This document shows, piece after piece, positions 23,193 through 34,897 of a stretch of DNA of 64,000 bases; position 1 is the stretch's first letter, and each line of letters starts with the position of its first letter. The notes beneath the pieces are model-generated. The model saw nothing but the letters and a program-made list of their open reading frames with translations, was not told the origin of the DNA and searched no databases. A program made the position numbers and the translations under genes. The stretch spans positions 14,193,501-14,257,500 of the forward strand of contig JAWUZG010000036.1 in NCBI GenBank assembly GCA_036785705.1. The letters are read 5' to 3'. Origin of the DNA: Acanthornis magna. Its lineage: Eukaryota > Chordata > Aves > Passeriformes > Acanthizidae.

Positions 23193-24231
23193 TGTCTATG
23201 GTGAGATGACCTTGGTTGGAAGCCAGGGTCCAGCAAAGCTGTGCTATCGCTCCCCTCCTCAACTGGACAAGGGAGAGAAAAATACAACAAAAAGCTCATG
23301 GGTTAAGATAAGGACAGAGATCATTCTGCAACTACTGTCATGGACAACACAGATTTGAACCTAGTAAATTAATTAATTTTATTACCAATCTAATCAGAGT
23401 AATATAACGTAAAAAATAAAAAACAAACCTTAAAATATCTCCCCTCTACCTCTCCTTTCTTCTTGAGCTCAGCTTCACTTCCAATTTCTCTACCTTCTCC
23501 CTCACAGTGCAAGGAGAGGGGCAATGGAGGCTGTGGTCAGTTTATACCATGTTTATTCTGCTGCTCCTTCCTCCTCACACATTTTCCCTGCTCCAGTATG
23601 GGATCCCTCCCATAGGAGACAGTCCTCAATGAACTTCTCCAACATGAGCCATTCTCATATGCTGCAGTTCTTCAAGAACTGCTCCAGCACGGATTCCCCA
23701 TGAGGTCATAATTTCCTGCCAGAAAACTTGCTCCAGTGTGGGCTCCACAGGACCATGGGTCTTGCTAGGACCCTGCTCCAACATGGACTTCCACAGGGTC
23801 ACAGCTTCCTTTAGGCATCCACCTGCTCCAGGATGGGGTCCTTCATAGGCCACAGGTAAATCTCTGTTCCTCTCTGTTTCTCAATTAGTTGCACAAGGAC
23901 AACCTTCTTTGCCATGGTCTTCTCCATGGTCTTCACCATCTCTGCAGGAGAAACTCATCTCTGGCGCCTGGAGTACCTCCTCCCCCACCTTCTTCACTGG
24001 CTTTGGTGACAGCAGAATTGTTGCTCACATATTCTCACTCCACTCTCCCAGCTGCAGTTTCAGTTTTTCCCCCTCACTTTCTTAAATACATTGTCCTAGA
24101 GGTGCTGCCGCTGTCACTGATGGGGTCAGCTTGGCCAGCTGCAGGAGCCGTCTGGAACTTGCTCCAGCCAACATGGGTTCAGCTTCTGGTATCCCTCTGC
24201 TACCAAAGCCTTTCCACACAAACTCTGTACA
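23193..24231 (-). mobile_element. ERVL-like solo LTR, near complete, copy C
   Basis: On the minus strand the element runs from TGTACAGAG (24231) to CCATAGACA (23193), satisfying the TG...CA rule over about 1,039 bp. The flanks are atata (23188-23192) and atatg (24232-24236), a 4-of-5 match consistent with the 5-bp duplication of ERVL elements. The minus strand has a tatttaag TATA-like block near 24088 and an AATAAA polyadenylation signal (plus-strand tttatt, 23378-23383). Many ctggagca-type blocks match copies A and B (2690-3158 and 48831-49625). No gag or pol flanks it, so it is a solo LTR. The short open frames inside it are not genes. The name ERVL is a tentative family assignment. Confidence 0.75.
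23378..23383 (-). terminator. LTR polyadenylation signal (minus strand)
   Basis: AATAAA on the minus strand inside the solo LTR, about 190 bp before its 3' end. Copy A has a damaged version at the equivalent place. Confidence 0.5.
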
Positions 24232-27200
24232 ATATGTTTACTTACTCTTCAGAGATGAAGAAAAAAATCTAGTGCTTCTGTGGTGCTTTTTTAAAGCTGT
24301 TGTATGTAACAGTTACAGCCATATCTAATGCTGAAGGACTGAAGTTGTACCCTGTAGCCTGGTATTCAGGCTGAGCTATGCAGCTGTAACCAGGAATTAC
24401 TTAGCTGAAGCCCAGAGATGCAGAGGGATGGCATTTCAGAATGAATTCATTGAATTTGGTAGAAGGTTTCATAGGAGTGAAACATACCACTTGGGCTTTG
24501 GCTGAAATGAAGCTGAAGGCATTGAGCTGTAGATGAACAATGGAGAGATATAATAGCGTTTAGTGAGAGACTTGAAATGGTTTGGAAATTACTCTTTAAA
24601 TTATATTTTGATTTGTAGATGAAAGTTAAATTATAATTGAAATATTCATGGCATAGTCATGATGACAGAGTGTGATCTGGTTGCACATGTTTTCTGACAG
24701 CACATTAAGGGACAGTGGCGTTAGAGCCTGGTGCCTCTCCTCCTATTCAATACACCATTGATTTTCACATGGGCATCAAGATAGTTCATTTTGCACATAT
24801 AAAAATCAGAAGGGAATACTGAGATAAAATGGTGTATTTAGGAATACTTGTCAGTCAGCTTCAGGCAGTGCAAAGCCATTAAGGAAAAAAGAAAAAGAGT
24901 GGGAAAAAATAGACAAAGTTTCACATTTAAGAAGAAGAGATTGTCTGATTTAGGCTCAATTTTGTTTTGTTTATAAAGCAACTGAAGAGCAATCAGTGGA
25001 ATGGGAGACAAATTTCAGTCCCATGAAGTCTGCTTTTCAGCAAGAAAGCAAACATATGCATGTGCGTGTTGTGCATTTTTGGTATCCTTTCTGTTCTGTG
25101 ATCATTTTTATATATTTATGTCCAATCCTGAAAACCTCTATTTGTCAGTGGGCTCCTGTTGTAGTGTAGCGTGAGTGCTTTGTGCTTTATCTTGTATAAG
25201 ATAATTCCAGCTCTCATCAGTGAGCTTTTTTTGCATTAATCTCAACAGCTCCTCCTGAAACATACAGTTATACTAAAATAAAACACATCAGATAATAATA
25301 TAGGACAATGCACTATGTTACCACAAAATACACCACTATAACATGACTTACTGTCTGTGTTGATATAAGGTCAAAACCTTTTTTTGGTCTTTTTAATAAT
25401 GGGGATTATCTGGAAACCTCTGAATCCTGTGCATTGCAACCCAAATATCCTGTCCTTTTTGTTCAGTTATTGAGCATGAAGGCAGACTATTTTTTCACAT
25501 TAAGTTCTTCATTGCTGAAATACTTGCAAAAAAACCTCCAAACAAAACAATTTATTACTGTAATAATTTCATCTGTTGTTTCACCATCTTACCCATCTTG
25601 AAGAACATCTGAGTTTAGAGGAATACTTTTCAGGAAAGCATCTTACCACTAAAAGTAGATCTGCTATCAAAAGAAGCTGACATTAAATGCACTAAACAAA
25701 ATTAGCAAGGCCTTGGGGACTTTCAGAGCAATTACTCAAGACAAAATACTCTTATGAACAGTCATCAGCAACACAGAAAGATAAATAATGTTAGCATTCA
25801 TCATGATTGATGTGCTGTGCCTCTATTTGTGTTGAAACAAAATATCTTAGTTTGGCAGCAGCATGTTTGTTGAATAATGTGGAATAGACTGGCGTTGCTC
25901 AGTAGTCCTTACTATTACATGTGTGTAATGTAGCGTATTATTTTGTGTCCTGCTGCAGATGTACTGTAGATTATTTTGTGTCTGTGCCTGGGGATTATTT
26001 TGTTGATCCTATAAAGCTGCATGGGTTAATAATGTGGTGGAGATTTGATAGAAAATCACCCTTTGTTTCTTAGAAAACTTCTTCAGAATACTTATTTTAA
26101 ATTACTAGCTTCACCTGTGACATAAACATAATTACTGCTGCAGAATAGTCTTCACTGGATAACTTCAGAAAGGGCAGGAATTTCAGCAGTAGATAGATCA
26201 AGCTCTAGATTTTTGTTTTGCACGGACATCTCAGCAGTGAAGTGGTCTTTCATGTTATGAAAACATTACTCTTGAATTCTGTACTTAGTGTCTTTCAGTT
26301 TTTCTTTAATGGTATGTGCCTGGTTTAGCAATTCGCTCAGGACTGTCCCACAGTGTCCTTATCAGGGAGATTCAGGCACAGACATGTGCCCACATCCTGC
26401 TGCAAACTGTATAGATCTGGACCATGTTTGTTGGCTGTGCAGATTTGAACTCAACTTGCGCCAGAGAGTTCTCTGCTAGCTGGAGTTATTTCTGACATAA
26501 GCTAAAAAACAAACAAAGCAAAACAAAACAAAAAAATTCAGACCAGAAAAACACTGCTTTTTAGCAAATGGTTCAAACAGTTCCACATGGTGTTCATCCT
26601 GCAATAATTCAGAAACAACAAAAATACAATAGTTTGCATCCATAATAACATCACTGACTTATGCCCAAATACATTTTGAAATGCAAAAATATGAGTAATA
26701 TTTAGGAGTATGTTTGTGAATTAATTTTAAGATATTATAAGTATGCTCTTTCGTATAAATACAATTTTGTCCATTTTCCTGGCAATGCGTTTGTTCTTTT
26801 ATAGTGATTACAATAATTAGTCTAATGTGTGTGTCTGTGAGGAAAAAGAGAAATATTCCCATTAAATGTATTATCATTACAAGAGGGCTTTTGTCCAGAT
26901 TTCAAAAGTGGATTGCAGGTGCAAATGTGGCATTATATTGAGAAGAGCAACTTAATTTTCCAAATGGGCAAAGTTTAATAAAACCCACACCACATAATAG
27001 TTTAGTCAAAATTAATCAACAGGTCTGAAAATACTATTCTGAATTTTTCCTGCTTGTATAGACACAAATACGACAACAAATATTTGGATTGTGGTTTTTT
27101 TCCAAGCTATCCAGCTGTGTTATTTCAGTGGAGCCTGGTAGAGGTGCACAAGAGGCCTATAATGTTTATTGATGGTAAATGGATTCTTCTGCTCACTCTA

Positions 27201-27940
27201 GAAATTTTGACTTTCACTGCTGGTCTGCAAAAGTTCAAGGCACAGTCTGTGAACTGGAGTGTATGTTCCAGAGAAAATCCATTCCAGAGGAAGGCTAAAA
27301 TGTCCCTCTATTTAACGTTTGTTGCCTTAATAAATATAAGAGACCCTTCAAAGCTTAAAACATATTGAGTTTGTATGTATTTTTTGTGAACAATGTAACA
27401 AAATAGTAGAAACAAACTCAGCATTTTTCTCTTATCTTTGGCAGAAATATTTGGCTGAAAGCAAAATATTGAAAGGAAGCTCAATTTCCTGGCTCAGAAA
27501 TTCAGCAAAAAAATAAAGACTGTCAAGTGGGGGATGTGGCTCTTTGTCTTATTTTAAGATTTTGCACTGACTTTTATAATGTTGGTGATGAAACCATATT
27601 AACATCATGATCTTGGGAGTTATAGCAGAAGCTGCACAATGCATAGCTAAGGAAATGTAATCCTTAGGTGTATCTTTTCCAGTTTTCACAGAGGGACCTA
27701 GTGAGATCCTTGAGAGAGCTCCTAGATGGATGCTATATTTTCCTTGTGTTGATCTGTCTCTTTCCAATAGTAACATCATTAGCAGCAGAGACACTAAGAA
27801 GGTACTTGAAAAACAAAACAATATCAAGACAGTCCTAAATTTTTTTACCTCCACACAGGCTTACATTTTACACAGTACTCAGCAGTGTTTGAAGAGTTGA
27901 ACAAGGATGATGATATATGAATTTCTTCTTCGTGAGCCCG
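24232..27940. other. Non-coding unique stretch, no gene recognised
   Basis: About 3.7 kb without a recognised gene or transposon. An A-rich run with CAAAA units lies at 26502-26537. Open frames at 26288-26479, 26659-26877 and 27054-27368 have no recognisable domain. Confidence 0.5.
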
Positions 27941-28048
27941 TGAGCAGCCTGGTCCCTTGGGTGGTGACCCTGCCCATAGCAAGGAGAGGACTGGAACTAG
28001 ATGATCTTTAAGGTCTTTTCCAACCCAAAGTACTCTATGATTTTATCA
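27941..28048 (+). mobile_element. CR1 LINE 3'-end fragment
   Basis: The segment carries the standard CR1 3' terminal blocks in order: gagcagcctggt, ccctgcccat, ggaactagatgatctttaag, ggtcttttccaaccc, and a short octamer-repeat end (ctctatgattttatc). Only about 108 bp is present. CR1 copies are usually severely 5'-truncated in this way, and they end in a short repeat instead of a poly-A tail. Confidence 0.92.
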
Positions 28049-30619
28049 TGTTGGAAAAGATTACTGAGAAGTTCAAACTAGCCCTGCTGCTCCACCTTAG
28101 TCATGCCCCTTACACTGGTCTCTATACTCCAATACTGCAGTTTATCTTCCTCCTCTGTCTCAAAACTTTCTGCCCTTCTACTGTCTCGTTTTTCATTATG
28201 CTGTTTTTCCCATGATTTGATGATCCACTAGTCCAGACTTTGTCTGGGTTCTATTCTACTCCTGTGTCCTAAGACTTAGCTTAATGGATGAGGTGTTACA
28301 AAATAAATGTTTTGTCCTTTTCTCTTGCTACTCTGTTTTGGGGAGTCTGAGGAATGATCAGGTTAATAATATGGGGAATGGTCCTGTATAACACTTGAAT
28401 TCCTGTCACATTTAGGCACCGAGAAAATAGAAGCAAGTGGCAATTCTGTAAGAAATTTGTTTTAATGGATGAGACAACATGATTAGGAGTGTTCATATAT
28501 CATATATGGCATGAAAATTTTACCCATATGAATACAGTAATTAAAAACATACCCAAAACATACTCTCAAAGCCTGTATGTAAGAAGGGGGAGGGTTTTCT
28601 GGGTGAGCACAGCAGAACATTTGTCCCTTTGCCACATTAAGGGACATTCGAAAGTTATAGAATGTATTAAGCAAATACCAGGGAAACAGGAATGAGTGTG
28701 TGCACACACGACTGCATGTTGGTGTGTGGTTGGAAAGGGCAAGGGGTCTGTGTGTGCCTGTGAGAGTGAAAGAGAGTGAGTGAGATGGCAAGAGTTGGCC
28801 ATATTTTTTTGGGCTCACTCCTTTTTTCTTTTTCTGATCAGGGAGTGCCAGGAACCTCTCCATTCAGGCAGCATGTTTTTGGGACTGGGCAGATAATCTG
28901 ACATTGGCATATGTCCAGGATCCTGAGACAGGACCCAGGTGGTAAAACAAAAAACTTTATAGTTTTTCTGCAGGAAGTTTTCCTAAAAGCTGGGGCAGTC
29001 TTTCCAGATGCAACACCACAGCACGGCGGGGCACAGAAGGCTCACAAAATGAGTTAAAGATAATGCATGTTGCTCTTCATTATAAAGAAGGTTCCTGATA
29101 CATGTTTCAGGTGGGATTTTGAACTTATTTACAGGTAGGGGGAAATTGATCAATTTGGTAATCAGTGCCAAGACACGGCTGAGCAATTGTAATGCCAAAG
29201 GACTGAGAAACATGGGTGTTTCCAGTAGAGCCATTACAGCTCACCTTAATTGTCTCCTTTTGTTTTACTTTGATCATGGGAATAGGAGGTGACAGGGAAG
29301 ATGATTTCAATGGCAATAGGAAGATACTGTCTTTACACTTGCCCAAGCCACATGCGCTCCCTTTGCACATGCCAGATGGAGGGTGCCTACAGAGCAGTTT
29401 GCAAGCAGGACCTTGTCAGGCGAAGCCTTAAGGAGAAAGATAAAGGAGAGATGAAATATCATTGAAGTCAATAGCCAAGCAGCTGCTAAATGAAATTAAG
29501 AGAACCGCCTGTGGGAGCTGCTGCCTCCTTGTCCCCTGGGTGAATGTTCGGTCATTTCTCTGCAGGTTCACTGCTGGGTGGGGAGGAAAGCATGTCTGCA
29601 TGCTGACCATGACAGCTTTTGTGGGCACAGACCTGTCTCACCAGGAGCAGAGTGCTTTTCTGGGGCTGGCAGCACTGTCCCAGGGATGAGGCAGTCCTGT
29701 CATGTACTGCCCAAAGACACAAGGCCCAAAGAACTTTTAAACAAATAGACCAAAAAGAGATCACTGCAGTGAAGCAAGGGATGAAGACCAGAGCAGGTGC
29801 CAGCATGAACAGTATCAAGGAGGGAGCTATCTAGTTCCAGGGGAACTTCTGCCTGCCCTGCTGATGTACAAGGGAAGCTGCCAGACTATTTGGCAGTGTA
29901 ATTTTTGTGACAGGGATCCTGTGTAAGCATAGCAAGAATGATCAAAAAAGGCTGATGGCTTTTGCTGTGTGCATTACACCCACCGGTGCGCAAAAATGAG
30001 AGCCCTGTCTGTCTTCCCAAGCAGCTGGAGTCCAGGCTGCTGAGCTCTTAACTGGCATTTCCCCATGGTCACACAGTCCTACTGATGAGGAAGACACACA
30101 TATTCTATGTCCTGACTTTGTTCTTCCCCACCTGTCAAAGGAAGGGCTTCAAACACATCATTCCAGCACCTAGAAAGTCACCTAACAGTGTGGTATTTGT
30201 TGTTTTGCTGCCTCTCCTGCAACGTGTCCAACAGTTACAAGGTTTTATTATGAAACTGGCACACAGATCCTGCCAGAGTTCATTTTTTTTGAAATGGCGT
30301 AGGGGTTTTTTTTTGCCCCATAATTTGCTGTTTATGTGGAAATGGTCTTTTATGTTGTCCCTTAGTATATAACAATACAGATAAACAGAAGATAATTTAT
30401 GATTCAGATATCATATATATATGGAATGGTTTTTAAATTACAGAGGGACAATTACCTCATAAATACTAATGATATACACAGGACTTCTAGGCAGCGTCAT
30501 GTTGGAAGACACTCCTTTGCTAAATTTTTTTAAACCTGTCAGAGAGCAAGCAGAGGCTTGTGGGATGAGCAGTCCCAGATGTGGGTAGGAATTTCCAGAG
30601 GGAAGAGAGAAATATCATC
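28049..30619. other. Non-coding unique stretch, no gene recognised
   Basis: About 2.6 kb without a recognised gene or transposon. A GT/GA-rich low-complexity stretch lies at 28693-28790. The part at 29500-29850 is richer in G+C and has overlapping short frames on both strands without recognisable domains. Confidence 0.5.
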
Positions 30620-31042
30620 TCAGAAAAAGAATGCATAATAAATGCATCTACACCAATGCATGCAGTAAGGGTAACAAAGATGAGGAGCTGGAAGCCTTTG
30701 TATGGAGATGGAAGCCATTCAGAAGGAAAGTTATGATGTAGCCTTTGACATGGAAAAGTGATGGGATGACTCTCATGACTGGAGGGCTGCAGAGGGTGCC
30801 TTTAAGCTCTTTAGAAGAGACAGGTGGAGCAGGGGAAGTGGTGGGATAGCACTTTGTGTTAGACAGTGCTTTGGCTGTATTGAAGTTGATGATGATGAAG
30901 GTGATGTGGCTGAAAGCCTCTGGGTGAAGGCTGGGGAAGGTCAGCAGATGCACATCCACGGGGACTCTGTTCCAGACCAGCCAGGGTGAATGGGCACTTG
31001 GAGAGTTCTGCAGAAACCTCACAGTCACCAGCCCTTGGACCC
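30620..31042 (+). mobile_element. CR1 LINE, ORF2 endonuclease region (5' segment)
   Basis: Translated in shifting frames, this segment follows the N-terminal apurinic-like endonuclease of CR1 ORF2. Recognisable blocks are the start region SKGNKDEELEA (about 30663), the DDSHDW block (about 30765), LFRRDR then GGIALCV (about 30810-30860), and ESLWVK (about 30910). Stops and frameshifts interrupt it, so it is a dead copy. Homology runs directly up to 31042 and resumes after the LTR, in phase with the MGD motif of the same domain. The two CR1 segments are therefore one copy split by an LTR insertion. Confidence 0.88.
31038..31042. repeat. Left target-site duplication (gaccc) of ERVL solo LTR
   Basis: gaccc directly precedes the TGTCC start of the LTR and is repeated at 31704-31708. 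Five base pairs is the expected length for ERVL integration. Confidence 0.9.
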
Positions 31043-31703
31043 TGTCCTAGGTTACATGGAAGGTGTAACCAAAAGTATGTGTTCTATTACCATCTCCATA
31101 AGCCGTTAAGAACAGGTGGGGCAGTGTTCTTTATGTTCAACATGACTCAGCCCTGATAACACCATTGGGGGCTATCTCTGCTCATGGGCCATCAGGGGCT
31201 CCGGGAGTGACTCATAGGAGTCCATCAGCCCACTGTGAGATGCCCCACCCAGAGGGGAGGAACTGAACATTCCTACCTGCATATAAACTGAGACCCTGGA
31301 ACACCAAGACGGCCTTTTCCAGTGGATTCCCAGTGGAGAAGAGCTCAAGAGCCACCACTGGACCTCCAAAGACCAACGAGATCTTTCCACAAGATCACCA
31401 CTTCAACAAGACTACAACCATCACTACAATGGGATTGCAGCCACCTTTTTAGCTGGACTGCTAGCACCACCCTAACAGGGCGGCAGGTTGTATTCTGACT
31501 TTGTCTATTTAAACCGTTGTTTCTGTATTATTGCCTTGCTCTAACTATTAGTAAAGAGCTGTTATTCCTTTTTTCCATATCTCTTGCTTGAGAGCCCCTT
31601 GATTTCAAAGTTATAATAATTCCCAAGGAAAAGGAGTCATATTCCCTATTCCAAGGGAGGTTCCTGCCTTCCTTGGCAGACACCTGTCTTTCAAACCAAG
31701 ACA
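31043..31703 (+). mobile_element. ERVL solo LTR nested in CR1, 661 bp
   Basis: The element starts TGTCCTAGG and ends CCAAGACA, is flanked by identical gaccc pentamers, and breaks the reading of a CR1 endonuclease. It contains a TATAAA at 31282-31287 and an AGTAAA polyadenylation-signal variant at 31550-31555. Its sequence closely resembles an ERVL LTR type widespread in songbird genomes, including the terminal blocks ataataattccc and tcaaaccaagaca. It differs from copies A, B and C, so at least two ERVL-like LTR families are present in the window. No internal retroviral sequence remains. Confidence 0.92.
31282..31287 (+). promoter_or_regulatory. TATA box of the nested ERVL LTR
   Basis: TATAAA, 240 bp into the LTR and 263 bp before the AGTAAA signal. 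Activity is unknown. Confidence 0.5.
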
Positions 31704-33740
31704 GACCCATGGGTGACTGCAGCTTGCCAGGTGTCTGCTGGGAATACAGCACAGCACAGAGGGAGCATCCAGGAGGTTCCTAGAGTGTGTGGAAGACAAT
31801 GTCCTGGCACAAGTGGAAAATGAGCCTTCCTGAAGAGGTGCCCTGCTGGACCTGGTGTTTGTGAACAGAGGAGGACTGGTGGGTGATGTGCTGCTCGGTG
31901 GCCATCTGGAGCACCAGAAATCTTAGAGGTTTCAGTGTTGGCTGAAGGAAGGAGGGGCACCAGCAGAATTCCCTCCTTGGATTTCTGGTAGGCAGACTTT
32001 GGTCTGTTTAGCAGCTCAATTGAAAGAGTCCCTTGGGAGTCAGTGCTGGAAGGCAAAGGGAGGTCAGGGAGGCTGATGTGCTTTAAAAAGGAATTGTGAA
32101 ATATTTGGGAGCACACTGCCCCAAGGTGTAGGAAGGCAAAAAGAGCAGCCTGATTAAAGAGAGAGCTTAGGCTGGAACCTAGGGAGAAAAGGAGATTCTA
32201 TCATCTGTAGAAGGAAGGCCAGGTGACTTGGGGGGACTACAAGGATGTCACGAGGTCATGTAGGGAAAAGATTAGAAAGGCCAAAGTCCAACTACAACTT
32301 GATTAAGCCGCTACAGTTAAAACCAAAAAAAGTTTCTATAAATACACTGGCAACAAAAGGAGAAGCAAGGAGTGTCTCCATCATTCGCTGAATGCAGAGG
32401 GCATTCGGGGAAGGGGAGGAGGAACAGGCAGAGATACTTAAAGTCTTCTTTGCCTCAGTCCTCAAAATCTAGAGCAGCTGTCCTCAGGATAAGCTGCACC
32501 TGGAGCTGGAAGTTGGTGAAGGGGAGGTGAGTGAAGCCCCACAATCCAGGAGGAGATGGTTAGTGACCTGCTATGCCAATAAGGTATGTGTGATTCTATG
32601 GGCCCTGGTGGGATCCGCCCCAGAGTAATGAGAGACCTGGTGAAAGAACTTGACAAATCTCTCTCAAGCATCTACCAGCAGTCCAAGCAGAAGGGTCAGA
32701 AGGATAATCCAGGGAATTAAAGGCCTGTCGGCCTAAACTCAGTTCCAGGCAAGGTTATGGAAGAGATCATCCTGAGTGCCATTACACTGCACACGCAGAA
32801 CAGCCAACATGGATTTATGAAAGGAAGGTCCTGTTTGACCAACCTGATCTCCTTCTACAGTGTAGTGACCCACTTAGATGAGGGGAAGGCTGTGGATGAA
32901 GTTTATCTAGGCCTCAGTAAAGTGTTTGACATCATCCCCCACAGCATCCCCTAGAAAAACTGGCTGCACGTGCCTTGGATGGGTGGGCTCTTCGATGGGT
33001 ACTAAACTGTCTGGATGGCCAGGCCCAGAGTGTTGTGGTGAATGGAGGTAAGTCCAGGTGGTGGCTGGTCTCTAGTGGTGATCCCCAGGGCTCAGGTTTG
33101 GGACCAGTCCTGTTTTACATTTTTGCTGATGGTTTGGATGTGGGAATTGAGTGCACCCTCAGCAAATTTGCAGATGAGACCAAACTGGGTGGGAGTGTTG
33201 ATCTGCTCAAGGGCAGAGTGTTGATCTGCTCAAGCAGAGACATGGACAGACTCCATCAATGGGCTGAGGTCACAACGGCAGGAGGCTCACCAAGGCCCAG
33301 TGCTGGGTCCTGTACTTGGGTCACAGAACCCCAGGCATCACCACAGGCTGGAACAGGAGTGGCTTGAGAGCTGTTCAACAGAAAGGGACTTGGGGTGGTG
33401 GTTGACAGTGGCTGAACATGGGCCAAGGTGTGCCCAGCCAATGGCATCTTGGCCTGCAGTGTGGCCAACAGGACTAGGAAAGTGATGATCTTGGCACGGT
33501 ACTTGGCACTGGTGAGGCTGCACCTCAAATGCCAAGTACGGTTCTGGGTGTGTCATGACGGGAAGGGCATTGAGTTCCTGGAGACTGTCCAGAAAAAGGT
33601 AATAAGGCTCGTGAAGGGTCTAGAAAACATGTCTCACAAAGCACAGCTGAGGGAGCTGGAGCTGTTTATCCTGGAGAAAAGGAAGCTCTAGGGGACCTCA
33701 TCACTTTCTACAGATCCCTGAAAGGAGGGTGTAGAACAGG
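31704..33740 (+). mobile_element. CR1 LINE, endonuclease end plus reverse transcriptase (3' segment)
   Basis: The first five bases are the right gaccc duplication. Next comes MGDCSLP, where the family has the GDFN active-site motif, so the catalytic Asn is replaced. LLDLVFVNRGGLVGDV follows at about 31847. The reverse transcriptase starts after about 32560: QHGFMKGRSCLTNL (about 32807), motif A as YLGLSKVFD (about 32904) with Gly for the first catalytic Asp, motif [14 protein letters not shown] (about 33079), and motif C as FADET instead of FADDT (about 33170). A stop at 32954 and frame changes break the frame. The copy ends near 33740, within the 3' region, without the octamer-repeat tail. 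That is unusual because CR1 normally loses its 5' end, so the 3' end was probably lost by a later deletion. Confidence 0.9.
33194..33237. repeat. 23-bp tandem duplication inside the CR1 copy
   Basis: agtgttgatctgctcaag at 33194 recurs at 33217. It is a private duplication in this CR1 copy, just after the reverse transcriptase motif C. Confidence 0.9.
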
Positions 33741-34860
33741 TAGAAACCACATCTTTTGTGGAAACAAAACAGTAACATTGGCCTAAAACAGAGTTCCATC
33801 AATTAATGTTTTCTTCTGTGCTGCTGGTTTCCAGCAGATTGTAACAGTGCTTTCCATGCCTAAATGTCAGATAAACAACTGGGTTTTCTCTCTCAAATCT
33901 AAATGTAGATAATAGACAGCATTGCAGAGAGCCCAGTGTCTTCAGGTGTATAGATATGACCAGGGCAGAGCATTTCAATGCTGATAAGAAGAGAAGAAAG
34001 TCCTAATATTTGCCACAAAACTGATTGAAATCCTCTTAATCTTCCAAGGATAAATCTCCAACAAAAGGATATTTTTAACTGAGATAGAATCATATTCAAA
34101 ACAACAAGATCAAATATACTCTGTTATCAGATGAAAAAAATAAATTACATTTCAGATATTGAAAGCTTTGATACTTCAATGATGTTTTTATTTGAAAATT
34201 GCTTCTCTCATCTTGTGTAGAACGCAATTTTCATCACAATAGCATGTTAAATTGCTGAAAAATTATCATTTTCCCTTTTAAGTTGTCACTTTTCCTGTAA
34301 CAGTTTAATTAGTTTTTTGATCCAGTCACTCATTCTCACCTCAACTGTGTCTATTCAAACTCTTAACCTATCTTTACATCAGCTATAAGCTCTGGGAAGT
34401 AACAAATACACCTCAATAGATGAAGTTGTTTTGGCAAGGCAGGCAAAGCACTAGTCCTTGAATTTTCTAGAGAACAAGAAACTTCATGCGTGATAAGCAA
34501 GAATAATGTTCCGGGTAGTCTTGTAAAGCACTATTCTGAACTATTTTTTCCTGGCTTACCAGTTGTGCAGATTTATTTCTAGCTTAGCATAGATGAGTGT
34601 TTAATAACATTTATCTAGTACAGCTATGTTTAAGGGAAAAAAAAGTGCTTTGGTGGGATGCCTCTCTATGCTGTTTCTTATAACACTACTTGAGAAACTG
34701 AAAACTTGAGGACTGACTACATCCCTAGGGAGAAGAAGGGACAGCTAACCTTTCAGGTGCAGAACGCACTCGGCTTCCAGGGGTGATCCAAATAGTTTGG
34801 AATACACTCATATCTCCTCAGCATCCTCTGGAATTATGTGAGGCTCTTCAAGAACTATGC

Positions 34861-34897
34861 AGGTGTTAGGTGCAGGTGCAGGTTAGGTGCAGGTTAG
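34861..34897. repeat. Short tandem repeat of aggttaggtgc type
   Basis: Three to four degenerate units based on aggtgc and aggtta occur in 37 bp. Confidence 0.7.

Noticed and set aside
31691..32116. 141-codon minus-strand frame
   Set aside because: It is the antisense shadow of the CR1 endonuclease region on the plus strand and starts inside the nested LTR.
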